From positions 304,826,512 to 304,890,511 of the forward strand of contig CM060846.1 of the NCBI GenBank assembly GCA_030762175.1: a stretch of 64,000 bases of DNA, read 5' to 3'. Position numbers and translations under genes: made by a program. Positions 36,491 to 46,970 of this stretch are shown piece after piece. The notes beneath the pieces are model-generated. The model saw only the letters and a list, made by a program, of their open reading frames with translations, ran no database searches and had not been told where the DNA came from. Numbering within the stretch: the first letter of the stretch is position 1; the number at the start of each line of letters is the position of its first letter. This DNA comes from Metallyticus violacea (taxonomy: Eukaryota; Arthropoda; Insecta; Mantodea; Metallyticidae).

Positions 36491-39400
36491 CCTGAAATCT
36501 TCTTTGTTTAGCCCACTGGTCATTAGTTTCACGAAACAAGACATGTATCATATGCTGCAATATCAATCAGGTTGAATAGCATCGCCATTGACCATTGTAG
36601 CATTCCTCAATAACAAGGGCATGTTCTTACGCACTTGTCTAGTGCATTCATTCCCTGTCTTTGTGGAATTATAGCACAAGACTATATCTGGCTTAAGTCG
36701 CTCACCTTCATGTCATAGTGTTGCGTATTTGTAATCAAATAATAAAATATAGTCTTCTAACTGCAATTATTACGGATTCGAATGTGATAAATATCAAGAA
36801 ACAAATCCAGTTTGCACACACCAACAACAATGGCTATAATTCAACAATTAATTGCTTCCAAAAGTTCATTTCTTGTGGATAATATGTACAGTATGACAAT
36901 AAAAGTCACAAAATTTTCTGAATAATAAAAGAGACAGGAAAAAAAACCTTCTTTGAAGCTAATAATGCCCCCGTCCCGCATTGGTATGCAACTGTTTATA
37001 ACAGCGTAATACTTATGCGGAAAATTATAAATGTTATTTAAATGATTATGGTCCTATTGGCATTGGCATCAATCTTGTGTTTAATCAATTCCAAGCATGA
37101 CACCATTTCCATCGTAAGATTTATACTAAACTATCATTAAGAAAATGGAGCTGGTAATTTGCATTACAGAAATATTCTTTACAAATCAGAGTTGCGTTTT
37201 TGATTCCTTAAGGCTCGTTAGCTATTAAGACCTCAAAAATGGGATGATAAGTAATATAATTGATAGTAAATTGATAATATCAGTAGAGAAATGAACGTAA
37301 TTCAGAAATCATACTTGAACATTTTTCTGGAAATGTTCCGGAGCCATATAAATGATAGATACATCATGGGCAGCGCATGCCCGTAAGATAAACTCTCAGA
37401 GGATTATTCACAACTTTACGATTATGGATCCTCAGTACTTGTATGTGGTTTCTATCTTGCCGTCGTTGGTCCTTGTCCACACTTGTGAACGGTGACGCTG
37501 CTGAAGAACTTTACTCGAACACCATTCTTCCGTAAGTTCTAGAACGTTACATGCTTCCGTTTTCTAGGTGTGCGATCGATTTGAAAGTCCACAAAGCAAT
37601 CAATAGATGCGTTTGCCTGAAGTGTATGCAACAGACTGAACATACCGGATTGCATTTTTCTATGCCAATCCTGCATGGAACTATACTGCATTCTATAGTT
37701 TTGCTAAAAATTTCAGTTGTAATTAATTTTCTGGCAAGCAATCAAAGTAATGTTAATGTCTTTATGCTAAATGCCAAAACCCTGGAAGATATGTTATATG
37801 CGGCTTAATTGTGCTAAGGTTATCTGATATGAGTCATTCAATGACAAATCGCAGAAAATGGAACAATTTTTTACATTCCTATCTCTGGCTACGTTTATAT
37901 ATTAAAGTGTTTGATCAATTTCTGCTTCTCTAATTCTTGTTATTTTTTATTTACAATGATCCAAGAGTTTTTTTATTTTAAATATATATTTACTAATTCT
38001 ATAGGTTCAACAAACTAACAAGCATGTGTATATTTCCATGTAAGCCCGTAAGTTTTAGAAATTTATCATGTTAGAATTTGGTAAAAATGAAAACAAACTG
38101 CTACATATAAAGTGTCATATTTCTGAGTAGACTCACATTTTCTTTGAAAAGTGCATCTAAAAGCTTGAAAAACAGTCTTTTGTTAGCTGTTTATGAACCA
38201 ATTTTAATATATTTAAAATATGTTTATGATTAAATTTCTGAAAAGTTAGGATATCAAATCCATGTACCAAGAAAAGTGCCTGTCTAGTGTACTGAAATAT
38301 TCTCAACAACTCCAGAAAAAATAAAATATGATCTCTAGTGACTCATAGGATATTAAATTACTTCTAAAATAATCTGCAGCGGGACCTCAGGCTGGGCGCT
38401 TAGTCTGTGATTGCAACTTGAGGATACCGTGAAATTTGCAAAAGTATGGTAAAATGCGGGACAAACCTTAATGACATTACCGTATCCCATCTAGTTCCTA
38501 GTGTCTAGTTTTGTCGCTTTCGTCTAAACAGTGACACACCACTACGAGATGCCAGTTAATTCTTTAGGGTTGTCACAGCTTTTGCGCATCAAAGATGGAC
38601 ATTACCTATGCTTCCTCTTTCTCATATTAGTAAGAATATTTGGGGGTATCAATTAATAAATGCAGAATAAATTAACAAATTATTTACTCTCACTTCCACA
38701 CTCTATCTCTATTAGCACTAAATCTGTACTGAAAGAGATTGCAGATACATGACAACGTAGTTTTCCTGTGCAAACTCTGAAGCACCGAATTCTTCGCCCG
38801 CACTATATCAATGTAACATACGTAAGCAGCTGAATAGTTGAATAATTCCTGAAAAGAATAAAGAAAAGAAAAAGTCCATTAATGCTTTTCATATGTTATA
38901 AGGCTCATGAATGTCACTCAGAGGAACAATGCTAAACTGCACTCATATTTACACATTGTAAAATATTTTATTTTTGCAATTTAAACAATTGTTTTCATAT
39001 ATAATACTTTAAATTTTCGCTCGCCTATCTTACTTCTCCAAAGAAAATTGTTTCAGAAATAAAAACCAATTTTTGAAAATAAAGCTGGCTTCTAATAGTA
39101 AGTATTTTAAGAATTCCTATAATACAATTACACGAATCTTCAGCATGTGATGTAACTAAAAAGAGCCATTCAGCACTTATTTCCTATCATCTTTACGTTA
39201 ACATATATTGTGGAGGGCTCAGTGATTCGAAGGCGCGCATACCTCAAGAAAATAGTTTATTGCAGAAGCACTTATATAGATTTTATACATTCGAATATTT
39301 TAATTTACAAATAACAAATCGGGAAATATGTCTATACTTTTTCAGGTTTTTAGCTCATGGATTTACAGTTTAATTTTGTTTTTGAAGAAAAAAAATATGA

Positions 39401-40745
39401 TTAAAAAAATTGGATCAACTTAAATGTATTGCAGATAGGCCTAAAACAGTAAAATGTAATGTATTTAACATTTTAAGTACACCAAGCCCTAAATCTGAGT
39501 TATAAAATTATAGACTTAAAAGTACCAATGATTTCATGTAACAGCGCATAAATTCAAATATTCTTAAATAAGCAATTAATTCGAAATTTTATAAATTAAA
39601 AAGTTTGTTTTCTTATTTGATGTCTGTAATTCATAAAAAAGGTCCATCTTCAATGAAAAGGATGTGCTTTGTAGGCATGCGATTTGATGTGGAATAGCTA
39701 AAATATGTATGCCGGAACAGAACCTATGCATATTCTTCCATTGCTGCTATGTTTGTTATGCTGGCGAAGTATATGTAAAATTTATGTTGGTTACAAGAGT
39801 TCTACTTTTAGATTTTCTTGGAAAATATGTAGGTAACAATTCAACGCATGCTATTTTTCAACATTCTGTATCTTAGCACATATTTTGCATGTCAACGAGT
39901 GAAATGTAATGTAGGGGATGAAATATTTTGGGACTATTTGTTATAAATGATTAGTTATGATTGCTGGAAAACCTTTGAGCTCACTGTTTCTTTGTATGAC
40001 AATTAATTCATTCCCATTTTGTACCAAATAATGATATCTTTAACTTTTCCAATCACAGTTTCCCAATTCTAATTCAATAATTAAGAACTTGAAGCCCCCT
40101 CTTTTCTATTGCAAGTGCAACTTCTGCAGGCAAGCCCTTCTACTGTGAAATATAAATAGTTTTTATTTTCACTATTTCGTTCAATATTTAAATAATGTGC
40201 ATAATTATGTTCCCTCGTAGATAAGTGGCTCTATTTTTACATTTCATATTCAATAAGCTTGACTAATCCCTTAAGTACATTTGCTTTTAAAAATACCGTA
40301 ACAACACAAAAAGGTTTTAGGTTTCTTCTACTTTCATAATTAAATGTGCTGCAACTTGATACTTTACATAAAGTTCTAATTTAAATAAAGTTAATATCTG
40401 CTTCTAAACCAAAACAAGGAAATCTTAATCATAATAATGCTGCTGTTGAGTTTGGAATTAAATTGGATTCCATTTCTAGCAATTTATTCAATGACTATTC
40501 ACTTTTCTTGTGTGATGAAGCATCAAAAACAGCTCTAAAATATAGCTTCTTTTTCAGTGTTTGACGATGATTAAGTCAATACTTTAGTTGGAAAAAATAT
40601 ATTGGAGGGGGGATCACTTTGTTACAGTAGCTTTGATAAAGAAGGGTACTGTGAAGCCTCTTGATTATGATAGGCAAGAGAGTTTTGTAAATTATTTGGA
40701 AATGTTAAAAGAAAAAAAAAAGTTTAAAATTTAAAACCCCAATAT
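36491..40745. other. No gene or repeat recognised
   Basis: This 4.25-kb AT-rich stretch has no ORF of note apart from overlapping 64-85-codon ORFs at 37,547-37,808, which lack recognisable domains, and no SINE. Confidence 0.5.
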
Positions 40746-41110
40746 TCAGGAAAATGCTCTCGCGAGTAATCGGAAACTTTCACGACCGGAGTCAGACTTA
40801 TAACTAGAAGTTTCTTCCGGGCTTAGCAGCCATGGTCTGTTGGAGCTAAGAAGTCCAAACGTTTCATCCCCACCTGCGGAGGACATCTTCAGTGGCGCGG
40901 TCTGAGTCTTCTGGGCAAAGGTCCTGGCTGAAATGCTAGCTGGAGGAGTTATATTTATATATGAACTGCTCGAAGGGGATTGGTTCGGCTGGAGCAGAGG
41001 GGTTGTACTCGGAGGGCGGGGCATCTCCGTTCTGATCGGTGATTGGTTCGCATGAATTTTGCTAGTGTGGGCTTGTTTTATGTACTCTAATATCGGATGC
41101 CAAGTTTTGC
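40746..41110 (-). pseudogene. PLE family 1, 3' end (minus copy, distal part)
   Basis: The minus-strand translation starts with 'KTWHPILEYIKQAHTSKI', the C-terminus of the GIY-YIG-type Penelope-like protein, and continues through a Pro/Ser-rich tail ('STTPLLQPNQSPSSSSYI') and the non-coding 3' end. The same sequence occurs in plus orientation at about 46,785-46,970 and 48,800-48,895. The rest of this copy lies at 45,984-46,066, beyond the inserted LINE. PLEs are retroelements whose reverse transcriptase resembles telomerase. Confidence 0.85.
40853..40900 (-). ncRNA. Hammerhead-like motif, PLE-1 minus copy
   Basis: On the minus strand CTGAAGA (40,886-40,892) is followed by a pairing TCCTC..GGGGA stem and then GAAACGTT (about 40,858-40,865), flanked by CCA and TGG, which could form a short helix I. 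An extra base separates the core from the stem on each side, so activity is doubtful. Confidence 0.4.
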
Positions 41111-41177
41111 ACTGCACATTAGCTGTGCAGTGCACAGTGCCTACCCTGTGTGTTTAGCAAGCAAATTATAACCTACC

Positions 41178-42692
41178 ATGAACCCAAGTGCAGCAGAAAG
41201 CACTGTTGTTGCGGGAGTTTCTGGCATCCAGAGCTCCGCAAAGGCCTCCACTTCTGCTAAGAAGGTTACCGGACATCAGTCAGACCACATTAAGAAACGT
41301 AAATCTCGCCGTTCACGAAAAGTACATGGTGAGACAACCCCTCCAGCTGCTTCGTGCAAGGACGACAGCCCCTCGCGGGAACGATCTCCTCTGCGCATAG
41401 GCAAAAAACCAGAACCCAATTCTGGCAACTTCTGAGAGGATTCGCTCACAGACTACTCCACAGATTCAGAGAAGACCTCTATCTTCTCTGTAAACTCCTC
41501 CTAAAGGGGGGAAGATGATAGTTCGTCTGCCTTGGCTTCCGAGGCGGACGATGCTGAATTTCAGGTAGTAGCCGGTAAAAGAAAGCGGCGTACTCGATCT
41601 CAATTTGAGGCAGATGGCTCCAGCACAGCTGGAAAACCAACACTATCAGCAGGTCCTAGTAGCAATGTAACTTCTAGCTCACTGAGACACCACATTCCAC
41701 CAATTATCGTGGATTCCTTTCAGGGGGTCACGGGCTTCTTAAAAGAAGTAATGCCGTCCCTGATAGCTGAATGCAAGATAATTAGAAAAGGTAACAACTA
41801 CAGGTTTCAGGCGAGGTGTGCCGAGGACCACCATCGCCTGATTAGCAATCTCAAGCGGCGAGGAATACCACATTTCTCATTTGCCGTTGACAAAGCACGC
41901 GACATCCGTCGCATCATCACAGGGCTGCCAGCGGATACTCCTTTGGAAGACATCGCTGACGACCTCAAACGTCAGGGAATACAACCCAAGCTCATTAAAC
42001 AACTAACGAAGCCTGCTCAGGGTGAAAACCCTACTGCAAGAATTCCCATTCCCCTCTTCCTAGAAATAGTAGAGCTGGCTGACGATCCTGAGGTGGCGAT
42101 AGACAAGCTATCGTCATTATGCTACCTCAGCATAAAGATCGAAACACCCAGACGCCCTGGCGGCCCCGCACAATGCCACCGCTGCTTGGGCTTTAACCAT
42201 TCTAGTGAGTTCTGCTCCCGGAACCCTAGATGCCTCAGATGCGGTGGCCCTCATCCCCGTGAGGCCTGTCAGCGAGCTCCCACGGAGATCCCAACTTGTG
42301 CCAACTGCAAGGGGGATCATGTGGCGTGCTATGGAAGGTGCCCTGCAAGGCTGAGGATTATCAGCAACACAAGCAACCGCAGGACCCAGCCGGGCTACGC
42401 ATCACCCAACTCAACCACGGCACCGCCAGTTACCAAGGCACCGCCTGTAACACCAGCGACTCCAAGCACCTCTACATCCAAGGCCACCACACCAGGCACT
42501 GCTAACTCCTATGCAGCAGCAGCACAAGAACAGCCCTCTGATGCTCGACGAGTGACGCGAGCTAAAAAACAGGCTACACAACAACCAAAACATACGACCA
42601 CTAAAGCTCCACCCCAACCAACTCCCAAGCTTCAGAGGCAGCCGCGCCCTCCCAGGAGGACTCCACCTGCTGAGGGGCCGAGACCTACCTAG
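41178..42692 (+). pseudogene. LINE ORF1, gag-like with three zinc knuckles
   Basis: The ATG at 41,178 opens a basic, Ser-rich N-terminus. In-frame stops TGA (41,433) and TAA (41,502) break it before the remainder, which continues in the same frame to 42,692. The middle (about 41,680-42,150) resembles the region preceding the knuckles in Jockey and R1-type ORF1 proteins. The three CCHC knuckles lie at about 42,174-42,345: CHRCLGFNHSSEFC, CLRCGGPHPREAC and CANCKGDHVAC. A Pro/Thr-rich tail follows. Such proteins bind the element RNA and form the ribonucleoprotein. Apart from the two stops it looks well preserved. Confidence 0.9.
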
Positions 42693-42930
42693 CAGGGGGG
42701 AATCCAGGAGAAGCAAACGCCTCCAAGGTCCACCCCCAACTCTTCCCGCACTCAACAAGGCGAGAGTACCTCGGACGTGCTCCAATGGCTGTCACAACTG
42801 TGGCAGACATATGGCAGGAAGTTGCAGGAACTCCTCGCCCGTTTCCGTCAAGCTCCAGATTCCTCCAGCAGGATGATGGTAGTTTTTGAAGCTATCACCC
42901 TTCTCGTCGACGGTGACCAAGCGACCCAGG

Positions 42931-45645
42931 ATGGCGAACGGAACTAGGTCTCGTACCTCTTTCCGGTTCGCGTTTTGGAACGCCAATGGCCTTACCGACA
43001 AGAGGGACGAGCTAAATCATTTTGCTGCCCGGTTTGCCCTAGACGCCATATTAGTCAGCGAGACGCACTTCCATCAACACTCCTCCTCCCGTCTTCCGGG
43101 CTACACTTGCTACCGGTCTGATCGAGGTGCCCCTGGCGGCGGCACAGCGATTTACATCCGGAGGAACGTAGTCCACCGCCCATTCCAGATCCCGCAATTA
43201 CAGACCCTAGAGGCCGTAGCCGTTTTTGTAGAACTTGATGGCACTGAGGTACTAATAGTATCTGCATACCACTCCCCATCCAGAGCCTTTGTGGTGACTG
43301 ACTACCAGTGCCTCCTCAACCTACATCCGAGTGTCATCCTCACGGGGGACTTCAATGCCAAACACCCACGTTGGCATTGCAGTTCCCGCGCGGACAGCAG
43401 AGGCAAAGCAATCGTTCGCTTAATTGATCAGGACCCTCAGCTTAGAGTACAGGGCCCCTGGCAATCCACCCACCATCTGTCAAGTAGAGGACAGCCTTCT
43501 GTCATCGACTTCACGATACTCAAACACTTCCCACATTATCTCACCCTCACATCAATCAACGCACTTCATTCCGATCATAACCCCGTGTTGGCCGAAATCA
43601 ACATTAGGATTGCCAGTCAAGATATCGGAGGTACAAACCGCGAGATCGACTGAAAAGCATAAAGGTTTGCCTCGGCACTATGATCCCTCCCAACCCCAAA
43701 ATTACAGGCATCCCTTCCCTTGAAAACGCAGTTTCATCCTTCTCCCTGGCAGTCACCAAAGTCACTCATAGTCATACCATCCACACCTCCCCTCCTCTTC
43801 ATCCAGAAGTCATTCCTCTAGACCTGGAGCTCCTCATCCGTCGCTCCTGGGCTGCCCGCAGACTCTACCAGCGTCACCGCACGCCACATCATCGAGCTCT
43901 GCTAAGGTCCTTGCGCCGCCAAGTTAGCGCCCGCCTCCGTGAGCACAAAAAGCTCGCGTGGGAGGACACTATGGCTAGGCAGAACTTGATCGATGGCGAC
44001 GTGTGGAGGATCGCAAAGAACCTCCGTGGCCAGAAAGACAAAGCTTCCCGACCTATCCATGGCACCCGTGGCCTTGTATACGACCCCCAAGCCAAAGCCA
44101 ATGCTCTCGCTGACTACTTAGAACGCCTATTTAGGCCCAGAGACGACCCCCAGGACGATGCCTTCTCAAGTACGGTTCGCCGCGACGTCCGTCGATACCT
44201 TCGACGGCCGTCGGCTGAGGACGACTTGAGGATTCCCATCTTTCACCCCCCCCCCCCCCCGAAGTCCAAGGCGCAATCCAGCGTCTCAAACCCAAAAAGA
44301 CAGCCGGACCTGATGGACATACGCCCCTCATGCTCCGGAACCTTCCTTTCAAGGCTGTGCTCTTCGTCACAAAAGTGTTCAATATGTGCATCAGCCTGTG
44401 CCACATTCCACGAGAGTGGAGAGAGGCGCGGGTGATATGCATATTGAAAGCAGGCAAAGACGCAACCCACCCCTCCAGTTACCGATCAATTAGTCTCCTG
44501 TCTACACTCTCAAAAGTGTTTGAGAGATTACTTCTTGCCCGTATGCTTCCCCTGCTGGGAAACATTCAAGCCATTCCCCCTCACCAATTCGGATTCCGTC
44601 CTGGGCATTCTACTACCCAACAGCTACTGAGGGTTGTGGAGGCCTCAGCCCTGGGTTTCCAGGAGAGGGCCTTCACCCCAGCAGTGTCTTTGGATGTAGA
44701 AAAGGCCTTCTCGACGACCTGGCACGCCGGGCTTCTGTACAAACTCATTCACCTGGAGCTTCCCAAAAACTACATTCATCTTTTACACTCATACCTCAAG
44801 CATCGCACTTTCAAAGTAGCGGTGGCGGGAAACAACTCGACACTAAGGCCGATACGCGGCGGAGTCCCCGAAGGCTCTGTTCTTTCCCCAATTCTGTTTA
44901 ACATATACATAGCAGACTTTTCACAAGCAGCAGACGTCAACACCGCACAATACGCAGATGACGTCCTACTATTCAAAACAGATAGAAACCTCAAAAGAGC
45001 TTTCATTCCCATACAAAGACTTCTACACCTAATCGAAAGGTGGTGTAGGCGATGGCGAATGTCAATCAACCCGGCAAAGAGCAACGCCGTAATTTTCACA
45101 AAACGCCGCATACCCGCAAACGCCCCCACACTAACATACAGACGGCAAATGATGAGATGGAACAATTCCATAACCTACTTGGGTGTGCATTTAGACAAAG
45201 GTCTAACCTTCCGGGAAACATTACCGGAACTGCTCACAGGGCGCAGGGAGCAATCGCTCAACTGTACCCTATGTTCAGTTCCAAGGCAATGCAAGATCAC
45301 CTGAAGTTACACCTCTTCAAAGCCCTGGTCATCCCGGTAATGCTATACGCCTGTGAAATCTGGGGTATGGCAGCTGGCAGTTGGCTCGCACTTCTGCAGA
45401 GTGTACAGAATAAAGGACTTAGGACCATTTATTCTGTATATCGCAGCTTTCCATCTAGGCTACTACATGAGAGTTCTTCCCTCCCATACATCGAGGAGGA
45501 AATCAGACGCCGGGCATCAAAATTCTACGGCAAATTGCCATTTCATGAGAGCGCTCTCGTTCGATCACTTGGCAGCTACCCCTGTCGCAATAGGATTAAG
45601 CCCAAATCCAAGGTGCCACGCCTAGCGTGCGACCACCTCGGATAA
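42931..45645 (+). pseudogene. LINE ORF2, APE endonuclease and reverse transcriptase, frameshifted
   Basis: The likely start is ATG 42,931 just before 'FRFAFWNANGL'. The APE-type endonuclease spans to about 43,610 with 'SETH', 'GGTAIYIR', 'GDFNAKHPRW' (about 43,345) and 'SDHNPV' (43,570). The first frame ends at 43,653. A linker continues in another frame (43,680-44,245) up to a 15-base C tract (44,246-44,260), where the frame changes again. The reverse transcriptase then runs with 'KTAGPDG', 'YRSISLLSTLSKVFE', 'HQFGFRPGHST', 'GGVPEGSVLSP' and the catalytic 'YADDVLLF' (44,951). A third frameshift at about 45,205-45,240 leads to the C-terminal part ending at 45,645. Summed length is about 905 codons, normal for Jockey-type ORF2. 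The enzyme would nick target DNA and prime reverse transcription, but this copy cannot make it in one piece. Confidence 0.92.
44246..44260 (+). repeat. C15 homopolymer in LINE ORF2
   Basis: The run coincides with a change of reading frame. It may be a real mutation or an assembly length error. Confidence 0.9.
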
Positions 45646-45983
45646 CCAAGGGGCACAACCTAGCGACAGGAGTAAACATTCCAGACCCCAACCAAAAACA
45701 AACAGCAAATAACAACAGCAAATCAGATGACGATATGCTCATGTTGCGCACAATGCAGTGAACAACACGAGCATATCGTGCAAACTCCAAGGATGACATA
45801 TCCGCCCGCTCCAACAAGAATTAGCTTTCTCTGCTCAATCCATCCACCTTAAAACCAAATCAGCAATTTCACCCTACAACCCCCATCCCGTCTCTGCGGT
45901 AAAACCCAACACAGGGTAGGGACGCAGCAACTATACACAGGCTGAGCACTGACTTCAGCCTGCCAGATTACTTCGGACTTCGG

Positions 45984-46066
45984 CTCAGTTTGAGAGCCTC
46001 TCCCTTTTTGTTGAAATTATTAGGATGCTTGTAGATTTCAAAGGCTTCAAGTTGTAATCTAGCGTG
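45984..46066 (-). pseudogene. PLE-1 minus copy, proximal part
   Basis: Minus-strand translation gives an 'EIYKHPNNFNKKGEAL'-type sequence, with small differences, directly continuous with 'KTWHP' at 41,110 if the LINE is removed. At 46,066/46,067 it joins head to head with the plus-oriented copy. Confidence 0.85.
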
Positions 46067-46970
46067 CTAGCATGGTACTGGGACACACAGTTTACCGCAA
46101 ACCCACCCACACCAACCAGTATCTGAACAAAAATTCCAACCATCACCCGAAGCAGAAACGCGCGATGATAAAGACCCTCACTGACCGCGCTACTCGCATC
46201 AGCGAGCCTGACTCTTTGCAACAGGAACTCCGGCATCTGGAACGGGATCCATCTTCAAATGGTTATACAGCACAAGAAGTACGCAGAGCTATACGCCCAA
46301 CCACACACCACCCGGCCATACAAGATTTCCCCAGGAGCAATGGTATTGCCTTCCTGCCGTACTTCAACAAGGTTACTGAAAGAATTGGACGCCTACTCAA
46401 ACGCCACAACGTCAAAACCATTTTCAAGCCTACCAGACAAATCAATACTTTACTACACTCGGCCAAAGACCCCAGGGACCCACTCGTTTCGGCTGGCGTC
46501 TACCGGATTCCTTGTTCCTGCGGTCCTGTATACATAGGCACCACTCAACGAAGCGTCAACACACGGATCTCCGAACACAAGAGATGCTGCCGACTGGGCC
46601 ATCCGGACATGTCCGTGGTCGCAAAACATGCTATGTGGGCGGACGGTGAACACACTATCCCATACAATGAAACATCTGTCCTATCTTCAGTACCATTCTA
46701 CCACCCTAGATTACAACGCGAAGCCATAGAAATCTACAGGCATCCTAATAATTTCAACAAAAAGGGAGAGGCTCTCAGACTGAGCAAAACCTGGCATCCG
46801 ATATTAGAGTACATAAAACAAGCCCACACTAGCAAAATTCATGCGAACCAATCATCGATCAGAACGGAGATGCCCCGCCCTCCGAGTACAACCCCTCTGC
46901 TCCAGCCGAACCAATCCCCTTCGAGTAGTTCATATATAAATATAACACCTCCAGCTGGCATTTCAGCGTC
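46067..46970 (+). pseudogene. PLE-1 plus copy: RT C-terminus and GIY-YIG nuclease
   Basis: The frame opens with 'HTVYRKPTHTNQYL', the C-terminal block of PLE reverse transcriptase; the catalytic YxDD block and all upstream parts are missing. The GIY-YIG endonuclease follows: 'GVYRIPCSCG' (GVY at about 46,496), 'VYIGTTQRSVNTRISEHKR' (YIG at about 46,531), 'SVVAKHAMWADGEH' (about 46,609) and 'EAIEIYRHPNNFNKKGEALR'. The C-terminal 'KTWHPILEYIKQ' matches the inverted copy at 41.1 kb. The frame is open throughout, so this is a young but 5'-truncated copy. An ORF1-only element interrupts it at about 46,970. Confidence 0.92.

Larger units (their letters stand above)
41111..45983 (+). mobile_element. 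Jockey-like LINE inserted in PLE-1
   Basis: The 4.9-kb element interrupts the minus PLE-1 copy between the codons before and for 'KTWHP'. Rejoining 41,110 and 45,984 restores the PLE sequence apart from a possible 2-bp (gc) duplication. It has a short 5' UTR, ORF1 (gag-like), ORF2 (endonuclease and reverse transcriptase) and a 3' UTR of about 340 bp without poly(A). It appears to be full length. The order and domain set fit the Jockey group; no RNase H domain is seen. It is dead: ORF1 has two stops and ORF2 at least three frameshifts. Confidence 0.88.

Noticed and set aside
42411..42785. 124-codon minus ORF
   Set aside because: Antisense shadow of the LINE ORF1 tail.
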